A stretch of DNA of 64,000 nt from Prevotella sp. (lineage in GTDB: Bacteria > Bacteroidota > Bacteroidia > Bacteroidales > Bacteroidaceae). Of the stretch, positions 9,013-18,497 are shown one piece after another; position 1 is the stretch's first letter; the number at the start of each line of letters is the position of its first letter. Location of the stretch: positions 54,472 through 118,471 of the forward strand of contig JAFTFX010000011.1 in the NCBI GenBank assembly GCA_017458225.1. Reading direction: 5' to 3'. The position numbers were made by a program, and so were the translations under genes. Under the pieces are notes generated by a model that saw only the letters and a program-made list of their open reading frames with translations, did not search any database and was not told where the DNA came from.

Positions 9013-10239
9013 TTAATCGTCATATTCGCGCGGCTTGATGGTGGTCGACACCTTGAAGTCGTTTGAACTGTTGTTGGTGTCCATGAGAATCTTCCGACCG
9101 TCGGCTGTGACCTTGTCGGTTCTGCGGTATACCACCTCGCCCGTATAGCCGCTGATTGCCTCGATGTGCGTATAGCCGGCATCAATGTCGCTATAGAGGC
9201 GTTTCGAGGTAACGTCTACGCCAGTCGACTTGTTCTTCAGATAGTCAACACCGTCGAGAATCAGACGTTTGGGCACGCAGAGATAGTAGTTCGAACCGCT
9301 GGTCTTGCCATATCCATAAGTGTGGGGCCAAAGGTCGAAATCTTCCGTGGTGCGGAAAATGATGACTCCGCAGGGACCGCCTTGCATCAGGTTCATCGTA
9401 CTGTTCTTGGGGAAGATGGTGAACGAGGTGAGCAAGGCCGGAACAGCAGGGTTGTTCACGTGATTGGTAGCTCCTTTTGATTCAAAGTCGGCTCCCGTCA
9501 GGTCGTATTCCATGTCGTTGACATCGCTATGGTCGGTAGCGCTGTTTGTCAGCAGGAGCGTGCCGCCGCCCTTAATCTTATAGGGCTTGTCAGCAGGCAC
9601 TTGGAACACCTGTTTCACAATGACCACCGAGTCGGCATAGTCCTCATGCAGGTTTTCAAGCGTGTAGGGCTGGGGACTGGTAGATTCAAGCAGTCCGATG
9701 TAGAGTCCGCTCACGTCAATAGAGTCGGCCGACTGGTTGTACAGCTCCAGATATTTGCCGTACAGGTAGTTTTTGTTGTTGGCATCTTTCGAGCCGGCAC
9801 TGGCTATCTTGCCGATGACGATGTCGCGTTTTACCTCCATTGAGGTGGGCAGAAGGATGGGGCTGCCCTCTTGCTCCTCCGTGATGGGCTGTGCGTTCAG
9901 GGCTCCTGTCACGATGCATCCGTTGCTGACTGCCTGTTCGCCCGTCAGCTGGCTATATTCCTCACCCGACAGTTCCCACGAGGTTGAGATATCGTAGATG
10001 TCGGGCTTGATGTCTGGGAAAGTGGCAATACCGTTTTCGTCGGTCTTGCTGACCATTTTTGTAGAGCCAAGGGCTATGGTCACGTTTTTCCCTTCTGCTC
10101 CCTGACTGCCGGCTAATTCGGCAGGCAGTACTACCTGAACCTTCCCGTTGACATTGCGGCTGACATCCTCGTAGTCGATGCATCCGGCCAATGCCGTGGC
10201 AGCGAGTAGGATAGGGATGATATGCTGATACTGTTTCAT
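9013..10239 (-). CDS. DUF4876 surface lipoprotein
   Basis: 408 residues. Signal peptide with lipobox LAGC (Cys20), an N-terminal carboxypeptidase-regulatory or Ig-like module (KVQVVLPAELA to ISTSWEL, residues about 33-90), then a larger domain containing YLYGKYLELYNQSADSIDVSGLY, split here as YLYGKYLELYNQ and SADSIDVSGLY, resembling lamin-tail or DUF4876 folds. Probably an outer-membrane lipoprotein partner of the TonB receptor that starts 12 bp upstream, analogous in position to SusD but unrelated in sequence. Function unknown. Confidence 0.82.
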   Translation of the reverse strand: MKQYQHIIPILLAATALAGCIDYEDVSRNVNGKVQVVLPAELAGSQGAEGKNVTIALGSTKMVSKTDENGIATFPDIKPDIYDISTSWELSGEEYSQLTGEQAVSNGCIVTGALNAQPITEEQEGSPILLPTSMEVKRDIVIGKIASAGSKDANNKNYLYGKYLELYNQSADSIDVSGLYIGLLESTSPQPYTLENLHEDYADSVVIVKQVFQVPADKPYKIKGGGTLLLTNSATDHSDVNDMEYDLTGADFESKGATNHVNNPAVPALLTSFTIFPKNSTMNLMQGGPCGVIIFRTTEDFDLWPHTYGYGKTSGSNYYLCVPKRLILDGVDYLKNKSTGVDVTSKRLYSDIDAGYTHIEAISGYTGEVVYRRTDKVTADGRKILMDTNNSSNDFKVSTTIKPREYDD

Positions 10240-10251
10240 TGCGCTGATAAG

Positions 10252-13077
10252 TTAAAGATTGAGATACAATTCGGCACCGAAGCTGAAGCCAGTGTTGCGT
10301 TGGGTCAGTGTGCTGGTCTTGTTGCCTGTCATGAAGGGCTCATAGTAGAGCGCGTTGTTCACGTAGAACGACAATCCGCCCACCTTGCCCAGTTCCTTGG
10401 TCAGTCGGGCCTGCAGGTTCCACGTCACAGGTGTCTTGTTGGGCTCGTTGTCCTTTTCGGTGATCAACAGCTCTTCGAGTGCCACACTGCTTTGGGTAGT
10501 GGGTTTCGTAGCGGTGTATTGGGCATTGTTGGTCAACTGACCGCCTGCTTGTGTGAAGTTGTCATCGAAGGCAATATAGCCTCCCATCATGTCACTGGTC
10601 AGCTCGTGGCGGTTCAGTTGTGCGTCAATCCATGCGATGGGCTGTTTGTCGGCAATGTAGCTGTGGTTCCAGTCGTACCAGATGGCCTGTGCCGTAAACG
10701 ATGCCACCATGCGCAACTCAGGTATGTGTGTGACGGTGCGCAGTGTGGTCACAAAGCGGCGGTACTTGTTGTAGTCGCCCCCCGACGGATAGATAATCTT
10801 GAAAGGCGTGAGACCATTGTTGCGCAGATCGTACTGGTTGGCTGTGACATAGCTGCTGGGCAGTTTGCCCGATGGTACCGAACTGCTGTTCATGTCGGTG
10901 CTCCATGTCTTTGTTTCTTGCCAGGCACCGCTCAGCAGGAACTGAGTGCGCAGGGGCTTCACGGTGCCGAAGTCGAAGTCGGCCTCAATGCCACGGTTAA
11001 TGGTGGTGTTGGTATTGCCAATCTCGCCTGTCGTCATGAAGTAGACATTGGTGCGTGCTGGGTTCGAATAGTCAATTTCGGTGGCCTGTCCGGGGGTAAT
11101 CTTCAGTCCTTGTGTCTGGGTGAAGTAGCTGCTGGTATAGGTGAGGTAGTCGGTCACCGAACCGAATCCGTTGGGTGTCTTGTCGCGATAGGCCAGTAGT
11201 GACAACTTGCGTCCGTGGGGCAGTTTGAAGTCCAGTCCAGCCTCAATCTTGGTCGTTGTGGCATTCTTCATGTTCTTCGAGTAAGCCACTTCATAGACCA
11301 TGGTGCGGTAGGCCAGTATCTGTGCCGGCAGGTCGTTGGTCGGCATATAGTTGGCTGCCTCCAGGTCGGCATATTTCTTGTCGGGATACAGGTAGTTGAG
11401 GCCAGGTGTCTTTGAACTCATGCCGATGCCACCCCTGATGTCCAGCCATTTGGTCACAGCGAACGACAGGTTCAGTCGTGGCGACAATGCCATGGTGGCG
11501 ACATCGCCGAATGGCTGCAGTGCCGTGAAGCGCAGACCGGCCGTGGCCCGCAGACGGTTCACCTTGTTCAGGTTCCATGTGAACTGGTCTTCTGCATAGG
11601 CGGCTATCTGGTGCAGTCCGGGCACGTCGCTGAAGGCACGCGGCCGACCGTTACTGTTGGGGTTCAGCGGGTGTCGCTCGTCTTCGTTATAGTAGCCGCG
11701 TCCGCTGTTCCAGTCGTAGCGGTAGTCGGCACCGATCTTGAAGGTCTGGCGTGTCTTCCCTGCCTTGAAGAAGAACTGGTCGCTTATTTTGGCATAGACG
11801 TTGCCAGGACGGCTCTCGGTTGCTCCCGATGCCAGATAGGAACGAGTCTCGAAGGGAACGATGTAGTAGCCCGACTCGCGTGCCGTTAAGATGGGTTGCA
11901 GTCCAGATCCGGCATAGCTGGTGGTGTGGTTGTCGGTCTGGGTGAGGCTGATGCCTACTGTATAAGATAAGGTACGCGCAAGGAGTTTGTTCAGCTGAAT
12001 GCGTCCGTTGTGTGTCAGCGAGAAGGTCTGGTTCTTGTTCTCTGTCGATGTGCCGTCGGCTTCCACGTCGGGGTCGCTTCCGCTCCAGTCTTTGGCCTGC
12101 ATGTAGCGCAGTTTGGTGTTGATGTTCCATTTGGGCGTGATGTCGTAGCCCCAGCCCACGTTGGCTGTATAGCGGTGGAACGAGCGTGTCTTCATTCGCG
12201 GGTCGCCCCATGCCTGTGCATAGTCAAGACTGACGTTCAGAATGCCAGCTTTGCCCAGGTTCTCACCTTTGCCCAGTGAGTAGTTCATGATGGTCGGGTT
12301 CACCTTGGCCTTGAACTGTACGGGCGTGACACCCACCTTTGAGTGAACCACCACCAAGCCACTGGTCAGGTCGCCGTATTCTGCCGAGGGAATGCCGCGC
12401 ACCACTTCCACCTCGTCAATGTCGTCGGCGGCAATCTGGCGCAGGTCGGTACCGGTGAAGGCAGTCGAGGAAAATCCTCCTTGTGTGAGGGCACCATTGT
12501 TTGACATCGGTACACCGTCGACCACGATACTGGCACCGAAAGCCGACGTGTTGTTGTTCACCAGTTGGCGCAGTTGCAGGTTCGACGACGAAGTCAGGTC
12601 CTGATTGCCCATCAGTTGTCCGGGCACCAGCTGCATGATGTCGGCCAGCGACGTAGCCTGCAGGTGGTCGATGGCCTGTCGGCCGATGATGCTCGAGGTC
12701 GATGAGCCGCTGGCGTTCTGCCGGGCTGTCACGGTGATGCCTTTCAGTGCCAGCGACGTGGGCTGCATCACGTATTTCAGGTGCATGTCCTTTTCCACTT
12801 TCAGACGGGCGTTGATGGTCTCGAAGCCCACGTAGCTGATTTGCAGCATATACTCACCCTCGGGCACGTTCTGCATCGTGGCTTCACCGTTGACGTTGGT
12901 GACCGCCATGATGTCGGCAGGCAGCAACCGCAGTGTTGCCATGATCACGGCATCGCGCGAGCCGCGCTCGTTGACCTGTATGTGCAGGGTGTATCCTTTC
13001 TGCTGCGCACTTGCCGCAATGCTCAGCAGCATCAGCAAGGCATATAACAGGAAACTTCTTTTCACGCTATTTTTCAT
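10252..13077 (-). CDS. TonB-dependent receptor
   Basis: 941 residues: signal peptide (about 1-24, ending ASAQQ), an N-terminal CarboxypepD_reg-like domain (about 28-110), a plug domain (about 125-240, with IVVDGVPMSN and DDIDEVEVVRGIPSAEYGD) and a C-terminal 22-strand barrel ending in an aromatic-containing ELYLNL. It is not SusC-type: it is shorter and lacks a SusD neighbour. It sits between a heavy-metal-associated domain protein and a DUF4876 lipoprotein, so a metal or metallophore ligand is a reasonable guess, not shown by sequence. Confidence 0.92.
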   Translation of the reverse strand: MKNSVKRSFLLYALLMLLSIAASAQQKGYTLHIQVNERGSRDAVIMATLRLLPADIMAVTNVNGEATMQNVPEGEYMLQISYVGFETINARLKVEKDMHLKYVMQPTSLALKGITVTARQNASGSSTSSIIGRQAIDHLQATSLADIMQLVPGQLMGNQDLTSSSNLQLRQLVNNNTSAFGASIVVDGVPMSNNGALTQGGFSSTAFTGTDLRQIAADDIDEVEVVRGIPSAEYGDLTSGLVVVHSKVGVTPVQFKAKVNPTIMNYSLGKGENLGKAGILNVSLDYAQAWGDPRMKTRSFHRYTANVGWGYDITPKWNINTKLRYMQAKDWSGSDPDVEADGTSTENKNQTFSLTHNGRIQLNKLLARTLSYTVGISLTQTDNHTTSYAGSGLQPILTARESGYYIVPFETRSYLASGATESRPGNVYAKISDQFFFKAGKTRQTFKIGADYRYDWNSGRGYYNEDERHPLNPNSNGRPRAFSDVPGLHQIAAYAEDQFTWNLNKVNRLRATAGLRFTALQPFGDVATMALSPRLNLSFAVTKWLDIRGGIGMSSKTPGLNYLYPDKKYADLEAANYMPTNDLPAQILAYRTMVYEVAYSKNMKNATTTKIEAGLDFKLPHGRKLSLLAYRDKTPNGFGSVTDYLTYTSSYFTQTQGLKITPGQATEIDYSNPARTNVYFMTTGEIGNTNTTINRGIEADFDFGTVKPLRTQFLLSGAWQETKTWSTDMNSSSVPSGKLPSSYVTANQYDLRNNGLTPFKIIYPSGGDYNKYRRFVTTLRTVTHIPELRMVASFTAQAIWYDWNHSYIADKQPIAWIDAQLNRHELTSDMMGGYIAFDDNFTQAGGQLTNNAQYTATKPTTQSSVALEELLITEKDNEPNKTPVTWNLQARLTKELGKVGGLSFYVNNALYYEPFMTGNKTSTLTQRNTGFSFGAELYLNL

Positions 13078-13080
13078 TCT

Positions 13081-13842
13081 TTACTTTTCGCTTTTCTCTT
13101 CTTTGCATACATGGGGAGCCGGTACTACGGCCTCAATACCGGCAGTCTTCAGCTCCTCAAGCAGTTTCTCCTCGCTGGTCTCAGTATTGACATAGGTGAT
13201 AGCCAACGATTTCTGCCGCTTGCTGACGTTGGCATCGTCGACTCCCTCAATGGCCAAGGCTGTCTCAATCGTTTCGTCGCAGACCTGTTCGGCAGGAATC
13301 TTGAAGTAGGCAAAGCTGATGTTCTTGCTGGTATAGTAGTTCACGGGGGTGAAGCCCATGCCAGTAAGGATTTCCCTGATGTCAGCCTTTGAGGTGCGGT
13401 TGGCATCGTAGCGGAAGAACACGTAGTGCTTCTCGATATTGGGCCCGATGCTGTCGATGCCCTCAACTTCTGAAAGTCGCTTGCTGATGCGGTTGGCACA
13501 GTTCCGGCAGTGCATGTCGGCCATCTTCAGACCCATGCCACGCATGATGGTGTCGGTCTTGCTATAGGCCGACGGCTTGTAGCGCGTGCCGCGCAGATAG
13601 TTCATGATGGAGTCGGGACAAGTGCGCGCAGCGTCGTAGCTCACGCTCACGGTGCGTTTCTCCAGGTCGAAACTCAGCGATTCAACGGCAGGGTTCTTTC
13701 TCAAGGCCGTACCAACCTTGTGGGCACATTCCTCACAACGCATCGACTTGATGCGCCATACAAGTGTATCTGCAGGCTGGGCTGCCTGCAGATTCGTGGC
13801 TGCCATCAGGGCTACCAGAAATAATAGTTTTCTCATCATCAT
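13081..13842 (-). CDS. Periplasmic protein with three HMA-like domains
   Basis: 253 residues with a signal peptide (about 1-21). Three repeats with ferredoxin-like HMA spacing follow: residues about 25-90 with C36-E-E-C39, about 100-168 with C112-R-N-C115, and about 174-240 where the CxxC is lost and a single Cys188 remains. HMA domains bind soft metals such as Cu(I), but here the protein is exported rather than attached to a P-type ATPase. First gene of the operon with the TonB receptor 3 bp downstream. Three consecutive ATGs at the start leave the exact initiation codon open. Confidence 0.85.
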   Translation of the reverse strand: MMMRKLLFLVALMAATNLQAAQPADTLVWRIKSMRCEECAHKVGTALRKNPAVESLSFDLEKRTVSVSYDAARTCPDSIMNYLRGTRYKPSAYSKTDTIMRGMGLKMADMHCRNCANRISKRLSEVEGIDSIGPNIEKHYVFFRYDANRTSKADIREILTGMGFTPVNYYTSKNISFAYFKIPAEQVCDETIETALAIEGVDDANVSKRQKSLAITYVNTETSEEKLLEELKTAGIEAVVPAPHVCKEEKSEK

Positions 13843-13870
13843 GATTTTCCGAGATTATGGATTCAGGCTG

Positions 13871-13901
13871 CAAAAGTACAATTTTTTTCACAATTATGCA
13901 A
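13871..13901 (-). promoter_or_regulatory. Promoter of the HMA-TonB-DUF4876-DUF6850 operon
   Basis: Minus-strand -7 element TACTTTTG at 13871-13878 and TTG at 13899-13901, a 20-bp spacer, which matches the Bacteroidetes consensus. It lies 28 bases from the first start codon. Confidence 0.65.
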
Positions 13902-13990
13902 TCATCAAATATGGGTATTTGCTTTTTTCACCTTTAAACAGAACGGGATATGAGTTGAATTAAATGATGGTCTGTATCTAACGAGTTTAC

Positions 13991-14056
13991 AAACTCGTCG
14001 ACTTTGTTGAACAAACTCGTCGACTTTGTTGAACAAACTCGTCGACTTTGTAAAAC
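13991..14056. repeat. Tandem array, three 22-bp units
   Basis: Units at 13991-14012, 14013-14034 (identical) and 14035-14056 (differs near its end). Each unit begins AAACTCGTCGACTTTG. An inverted copy of the unit's start (ACGAGTTT) stands just before, at 13981-13988. The array occupies the middle of a 423-bp gap between two divergent promoters. Confidence 0.92.
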
Positions 14057-14174
14057 GGTATGAGGCTGATTGCAAACCGAGGCAATATCGGTTGCCATGA
14101 AATGCACGGCAAATAGTGTGATGCTATAAATAATCTGAAAAAGGAATATTTTTTTTCAGATTTTCATGGTAATA

Positions 14175-14205
14175 TTGTCTACTAAATATTTTTTTTGTAC
14201 CTTTG
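14175..14205 (+). promoter_or_regulatory. Promoter of the SLC13 transporter gene
   Basis: TACCTTTG at 14198-14205 with TTG at 14175-14177, a 20-bp spacer, followed by about 60 bases of leader before the start codon. Confidence 0.7.
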
Positions 14206-14265
14206 CACCCCGAAAAAGTGTAAATATACACAATATTATAGATAAATAACCCAAAAACATCCAAA

Positions 14266-15771
14266 ATGTTTAAGAATTTCCATGGTTATGGTCTTCTTGA
14301 AGCCTACCACAAGATGCGCCAAGTGCAGAAAGACCATCCCCTTACTGTTCAGAAGCAGCTCGTCAAAGGCTGTTGCGTGTTGCTGATTACGTTGCTGTTG
14401 TGGAATATGCCTGCCGAATATTATGGCATGGAAGGGCTGACCGTTGTGCAGCAGCGCATTATCGCAATCTTTGCTTTTGCCACGCTGATGTGGATTTTAG
14501 AGGTGGTGCCGTCGTGGGCAACGAGTGTCGCCATCATCGGATTGATGCTCATCTTTACGTCTGACAGCGGCATCAAGTGGATGTGCGACCCTGAACAGGT
14601 GGGCACACTCCTGTCCTATAAATCCATCATGGCCACTTTTGCCGATCCCGTTATCATGCTGTTCATCGGCGGCTTCATCTTGGCTATCGCTGCAACGAAG
14701 ACCGGACTCGATGCCCAGTTGGCCAAAGCCCTGCTGAGGCCTTTCGGGAACAAGAGCGAAAACGTGCTGCTCGGCTTCCTGCTTATCACCGGACTGTTCT
14801 CGATGTTTGTGTCGAACACGGCCACAGCAGCCATGATGCTCACCTTCCTGACCCCTGTGTTCAAACAGCTGCCGCCCGAAGGAAAAGGGCGCATTGCAAT
14901 GGCTCTCTCTATTCCTGTAGCAGCCAACCTGGGCGGTATGGGAACACCTATCGGAACACCACCGAACACCATTGCCATGAAATACTTGAACGATCCCGAA
15001 GGACTGAACCTCGGACTGGGCTTCGGTCAGTGGATGATGTTCATGTTGCCGCTCGTCATTGTGCTGCTGTTCATCAGTTGGATGTTGCTGAAGACCCTGT
15101 TCCCTTTCTCGCAGAAGACTGTGGAACTGAAGATTGAGGGCGGCATGAAGAAAGATGCACGTACCTATATCGTTATCGTAACCTTCTTCCTGACCGTGCT
15201 CTTGTGGCTGCTTGACACGGTGACAGGCATCAACAGCTATACCGTGGCACTTATCCCCTTCGTTGTGTTTGCCCTTACAGGCGTGATCACCCGTGCCGAT
15301 TTGGAGGAAATCAACTGGTCGGTCATCTGGATGGTAGCCGGTGGTTTCGCTTTGGGCTACGGTCTGAATGCCTCTGGACTGGCAGCTCTTGCTGTGCAGA
15401 GCATACCGTTTGGCGACTTCTCGCCCCTGCTGATTCTGCTGCTGTCGGGTCTGATCTGCTACGGACTGTCCAACTTCATCAGCAACTCGGCAACGGCAGC
15501 CCTCTTGATGCCTATCCTGGCAGTGGTCTGCACGGCTATGGGCGACAAGCTTGATGCCATCGGTGGAACACCCACTGTGCTTATCGGTATTGCCATTGCC
15601 GCTTCGAGCGCTATGGTGCTGCCCATCTCAACGCCGCCGAATGCATTGGCATACGCCACTAATCTGGTTCAGCAGAAGCAGATGGCTAAGATCGGTCTGA
15701 TAGTTGGCATCATCTCGATGGTGCTGGGCTATGGTGTGCTCTACGCGATGGGTTCGCTCCATCTGATTTAA
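14266..15771 (+). CDS. SLC13/DASS family anion transporter
   Basis: Inner-membrane permease of 501 residues with 11-12 hydrophobic segments. The two inverted halves each carry the family's Ser-Asn-Thr/Ser signature: FVSNTATAAMM and FISNSATAALLMP, with GTPIGTPPN and ISTPPNALAYA following, which form the Na+ and substrate sites of DASS transporters. Likely a sodium-coupled importer of a dicarboxylate or similar anion; sulfate cannot be excluded from sequence. Strong promoter upstream; folA starts 36 bp downstream and may be co-transcribed. Confidence 0.93.
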   Translation: MFKNFHGYGLLEAYHKMRQVQKDHPLTVQKQLVKGCCVLLITLLLWNMPAEYYGMEGLTVVQQRIIAIFAFATLMWILEVVPSWATSVAIIGLMLIFTSDSGIKWMCDPEQVGTLLSYKSIMATFADPVIMLFIGGFILAIAATKTGLDAQLAKALLRPFGNKSENVLLGFLLITGLFSMFVSNTATAAMMLTFLTPVFKQLPPEGKGRIAMALSIPVAANLGGMGTPIGTPPNTIAMKYLNDPEGLNLGLGFGQWMMFMLPLVIVLLFISWMLLKTLFPFSQKTVELKIEGGMKKDARTYIVIVTFFLTVLLWLLDTVTGINSYTVALIPFVVFALTGVITRADLEEINWSVIWMVAGGFALGYGLNASGLAALAVQSIPFGDFSPLLILLLSGLICYGLSNFISNSATAALLMPILAVVCTAMGDKLDAIGGTPTVLIGIAIAASSAMVLPISTPPNALAYATNLVQQKQMAKIGLIVGIISMVLGYGVLYAMGSLHLI

Positions 15772-15807
15772 AGTTTCGTTATAAGGTTATAGCGAAATAG
15801 CACCTCT

Positions 15808-16293
15808 ATGATAAAAGTCAATATGATTGCAGCCGTGGCCCGTAACAGGGCCATTGGCTTTCAAAACAAGCTGATCTACTGGCTGCCCAACGACCTGAAG
15901 CGGTTCAAGCAGCTCACCACGGGACATACCATTCTGATGGGCCGTCGCACGTTTGAGAGTCTGCCCAAGGGTGCACTGCCCAATCGGCGTAACTGCGTGC
16001 TCACAACGAGTGTCGGCCAGTTGCCTGGCTGCGAGTGCTTCCGCTCATGGGATGCATTCCTGGCAACCTGCACCCCTGATGAGGATATATATATAATAGG
16101 TGGAGCCAGTCTCTATTCAGAACTTATCGACAAGGCCGACCGTCTGTGCTTGACGGAGATTGACGATACCCCGGCTGAGGCCGATACCTTCTTTCCCGAT
16201 TATTCCGAATGGCAAGAGCAGTCGCGTGAGAATCATGCTCCCGACGAGCGGCATGCCTTCGCTTACAGTTTTGTTGACTATACGCGCCCATGA
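15808..16293 (+). CDS. folA: Dihydrofolate reductase
   Basis: Reduces dihydrofolate to tetrahydrofolate with NADPH. 161 residues, the normal bacterial length. Visible features: MIAAVARNRAIGFQNKL start strand and Met20-type loop, LPNDLKRFKQLT helix with the substrate-contacting Asp, GRRTFESLP and the IIGGASLY nucleotide-binding turn. The stop overlaps the rsmA start (ATGA), so the two are translationally coupled. Confidence 0.96.
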   Translation: MIKVNMIAAVARNRAIGFQNKLIYWLPNDLKRFKQLTTGHTILMGRRTFESLPKGALPNRRNCVLTTSVGQLPGCECFRSWDAFLATCTPDEDIYIIGGASLYSELIDKADRLCLTEIDDTPAEADTFFPDYSEWQEQSRENHAPDERHAFAYSFVDYTRP

Positions 16294-17093
16294 AACAGGT
16301 AAGACCCAAGAAAAACCTTGGTCAGCACTTCCTGACCGATCTGAGTATCGCCAAGCGCATTGCCGACACCGTCGATGCCTGTCCCGACCTGCCTGTGCTG
16401 GAAGTGGGACCGGGTATGGGCGTAATGACGCAGTTCCTCGTGGAGAAGCCCCGTCCACTCCGTGTGGTCGAAATCGACCGCGAGTCGGTGGAATATCTGA
16501 ACGAGCACTTCCCCCGTTTGCGTGACAATATTATAGGCGACGACTTCCTGCGTATGGACTTGCGCCAGTTGTTCGATGGTCAGCAGTTTGTGCTTACGGG
16601 CAACTATCCCTATGATATCTCATCGCAGATATTCTTCAAGATGCTCGACAATCGTGACCTGATTCCCTGTTGTACGGGCATGATTCAGCATGAGGTGGCG
16701 GTCAGAATGGCTTCACAGCCGGGCAATAAGCAGTATGGCATCTTGTCGGTTCTCATTCAGGCGTGGTACAATGTGGAGTATCTGTTCACCGTAGAGCCAT
16801 CGGTATTCAATCCGCCTCCCAAGGTGCAGAGTGCCGTCATTCGCATGACGCGCAATGAGGTGCAGCACTTAGGCTGCGACGAACAACTGTTCAAGCGCGT
16901 GGTGAAGACCACGTTCAACCAGCGCCGCAAGATGCTGCGCGTCAGCCTCCGGCAAATCTTTGATGCCCAGCATCCTGCTCGTCCTGAGTTCTACCAGCAA
17001 GACATGATGACTCGCCGACCAGAACAACTCACCATCGGTCAATTCGTTGAACTGACCAATATGGTTGGGCAGGAATTAGCCTGTTCTTTATAG
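16290..17093 (+). CDS. rsmA: 16S rRNA (adenine-N6,N6) dimethyltransferase RsmA/KsgA
   Basis: Dimethylates two adjacent adenines in the 3' hairpin of 16S rRNA. 267 residues: KKNLGQHFLTD N-terminus, SAM-binding VLEVGPGMGVMTQ, and the catalytic motif TGNYPYDIS, equivalent to the NLPY motif. Ends in a 6-bp overlap with the convergent MATE gene, so there is no room for a terminator between them. Confidence 0.97.
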   Translation: MKQVRPKKNLGQHFLTDLSIAKRIADTVDACPDLPVLEVGPGMGVMTQFLVEKPRPLRVVEIDRESVEYLNEHFPRLRDNIIGDDFLRMDLRQLFDGQQFVLTGNYPYDISSQIFFKMLDNRDLIPCCTGMIQHEVAVRMASQPGNKQYGILSVLIQAWYNVEYLFTVEPSVFNPPPKVQSAVIRMTRNEVQHLGCDEQLFKRVVKTTFNQRRKMLRVSLRQIFDAQHPARPEFYQQDMMTRRPEQLTIGQFVELTNMVGQELACSL

Positions 17094-18485
17094 TTTTGTC
17101 TTAATCCATCTTCCCCGAATAAGACGGGCCAGGAAGATGATTCCACGGAAACTGAGGTCGATGGCCATGGCCGTCCACACACCGCGCAGGCCATAGCGAG
17201 GAGCCAGGAAATAGGCGAGCGTCAAGCGTACGCCCCACATTGACGAAAGGCTCATGATGGCCGGTATGAGCGTGTCGCCGGCTCCGATAAAAATGCCGTT
17301 GCAGACGATGGTGGCTGCAAACATCGGTTCTGCCCATGCCTCGATGCGCAAGGCCTGTGTACCTTCTTGGATGATTGCCTCTACTGGGGTCATGATGGCC
17401 ATCAGCTCTGGTGCAAAGACGTACATCAGTATGCCCATTACGGTCATCACCGAAATGCCCAGTCCCACAGACATATAGGCAAACGAACGGGTCAGCAGAC
17501 GCTGTCCAGCACCGATGCCCTGTCCCACCAAGGTGGTAGCAGCCTCGGCAATGCCATAGCCCGGCATGTAGCAGAGGCTTTCGACGGTGATGGCAAACGA
17601 GTTGGCCGCAATGGCAATGTTGCCCAATGGAGCAACAATCATGGTGCTGACAATCTGCGCACTGCCCATCAGCAGGTGTTGGAAGCCCATCGGCGCGCCA
17701 ATCTTGAAAGCTGTCTTCACCGTGTCTTTCTGAGGAAGGAACCGTTGACTTGAAGAGTCAGAACCATAGCGCTCTCTCCCAAAGATGGCCAGTTCCTTTG
17801 AGCGCATCAGCAGGAACCATGCCATCATGCATGCCGTCACAATGAAGGCAATCAGTGTGCCGAGGGCAGCACCAAGTACCCCCAGTCCGAATATAAATAT
17901 AAAGATGTAGTTGAAGCATACGTCCAGCACGCACATCATGATGTTGAGCATGCTGGGAATCTTCATGTTGCCGGAACACTTCAGCATTGAGCCGGCCAAA
18001 GACTCCAGCTGGAAGAAAGGTGCTGCAGCACCAAACACAGCAAAGTAGAGGGTGGCTTCGTGGGCAATATCGGCTCCTCCGCCTAACCAGTAGGGCAGCC
18101 ATGGACTGATGCCGACAGCCACGAAAAGCAGCATGAGACTCCAAAGTCCGCAGCACACGAGCGATTGCCGGAGCACATGGCGAGCATTGTCGAAGTCGTT
18201 GGCCCCAATATAGTGAGCCACCTGTACGGAGAAGCCCATCGAGGCAGCACTGACCAGACCGCCAAAAAGCCATGAAGTACTCTCAACCAGTCCGATGGCA
18301 GCCGATTGCCGCGCCCCCAGATGTCCCACCATCGATGCATCGATAAAGAACATGATGGTGCTGGAAATCTGAGCCAGAATGCTGGGAATACTCAAGTTGA
18401 CGATGAGGCGCAGCTTCTCGCTCTGCGTCATCGTACGGCCTTCCCTGATGTAAGCCAATAAATCGGTCTTCTCGCTCTTAGCCAC
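17088..18485 (-). CDS. MATE family efflux transporter
   Basis: Polytopic membrane protein of 465 residues with two repeated six-helix halves, each opening with the family pattern (LIVNLSIPSILAQISST near residue 25; IGAPMGFQHLLMGSAQI near 260). MATE proteins export drugs or metabolites coupled to Na+ or H+. The closest style is the NorM/DinF-like group common in Bacteroidales; substrate unknown. Starts 12 bp after the Dabb gene's stop and is probably co-transcribed with it. Confidence 0.93.
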   Translation of the reverse strand: MAKSEKTDLLAYIREGRTMTQSEKLRLIVNLSIPSILAQISSTIMFFIDASMVGHLGARQSAAIGLVESTSWLFGGLVSAASMGFSVQVAHYIGANDFDNARHVLRQSLVCCGLWSLMLLFVAVGISPWLPYWLGGGADIAHEATLYFAVFGAAAPFFQLESLAGSMLKCSGNMKIPSMLNIMMCVLDVCFNYIFIFIFGLGVLGAALGTLIAFIVTACMMAWFLLMRSKELAIFGRERYGSDSSSQRFLPQKDTVKTAFKIGAPMGFQHLLMGSAQIVSTMIVAPLGNIAIAANSFAITVESLCYMPGYGIAEAATTLVGQGIGAGQRLLTRSFAYMSVGLGISVMTVMGILMYVFAPELMAIMTPVEAIIQEGTQALRIEAWAEPMFAATIVCNGIFIGAGDTLIPAIMSLSSMWGVRLTLAYFLAPRYGLRGVWTAMAIDLSFRGIIFLARLIRGRWIKTKL

Positions 18486-18497
18486 TCCTTAATATTT

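Noticed and set aside
13991-14056. Possible CRISPR or phage attachment site
   Set aside because: Units are directly abutting with no spacers, no cas genes or integrase are present, and the unit count is three.
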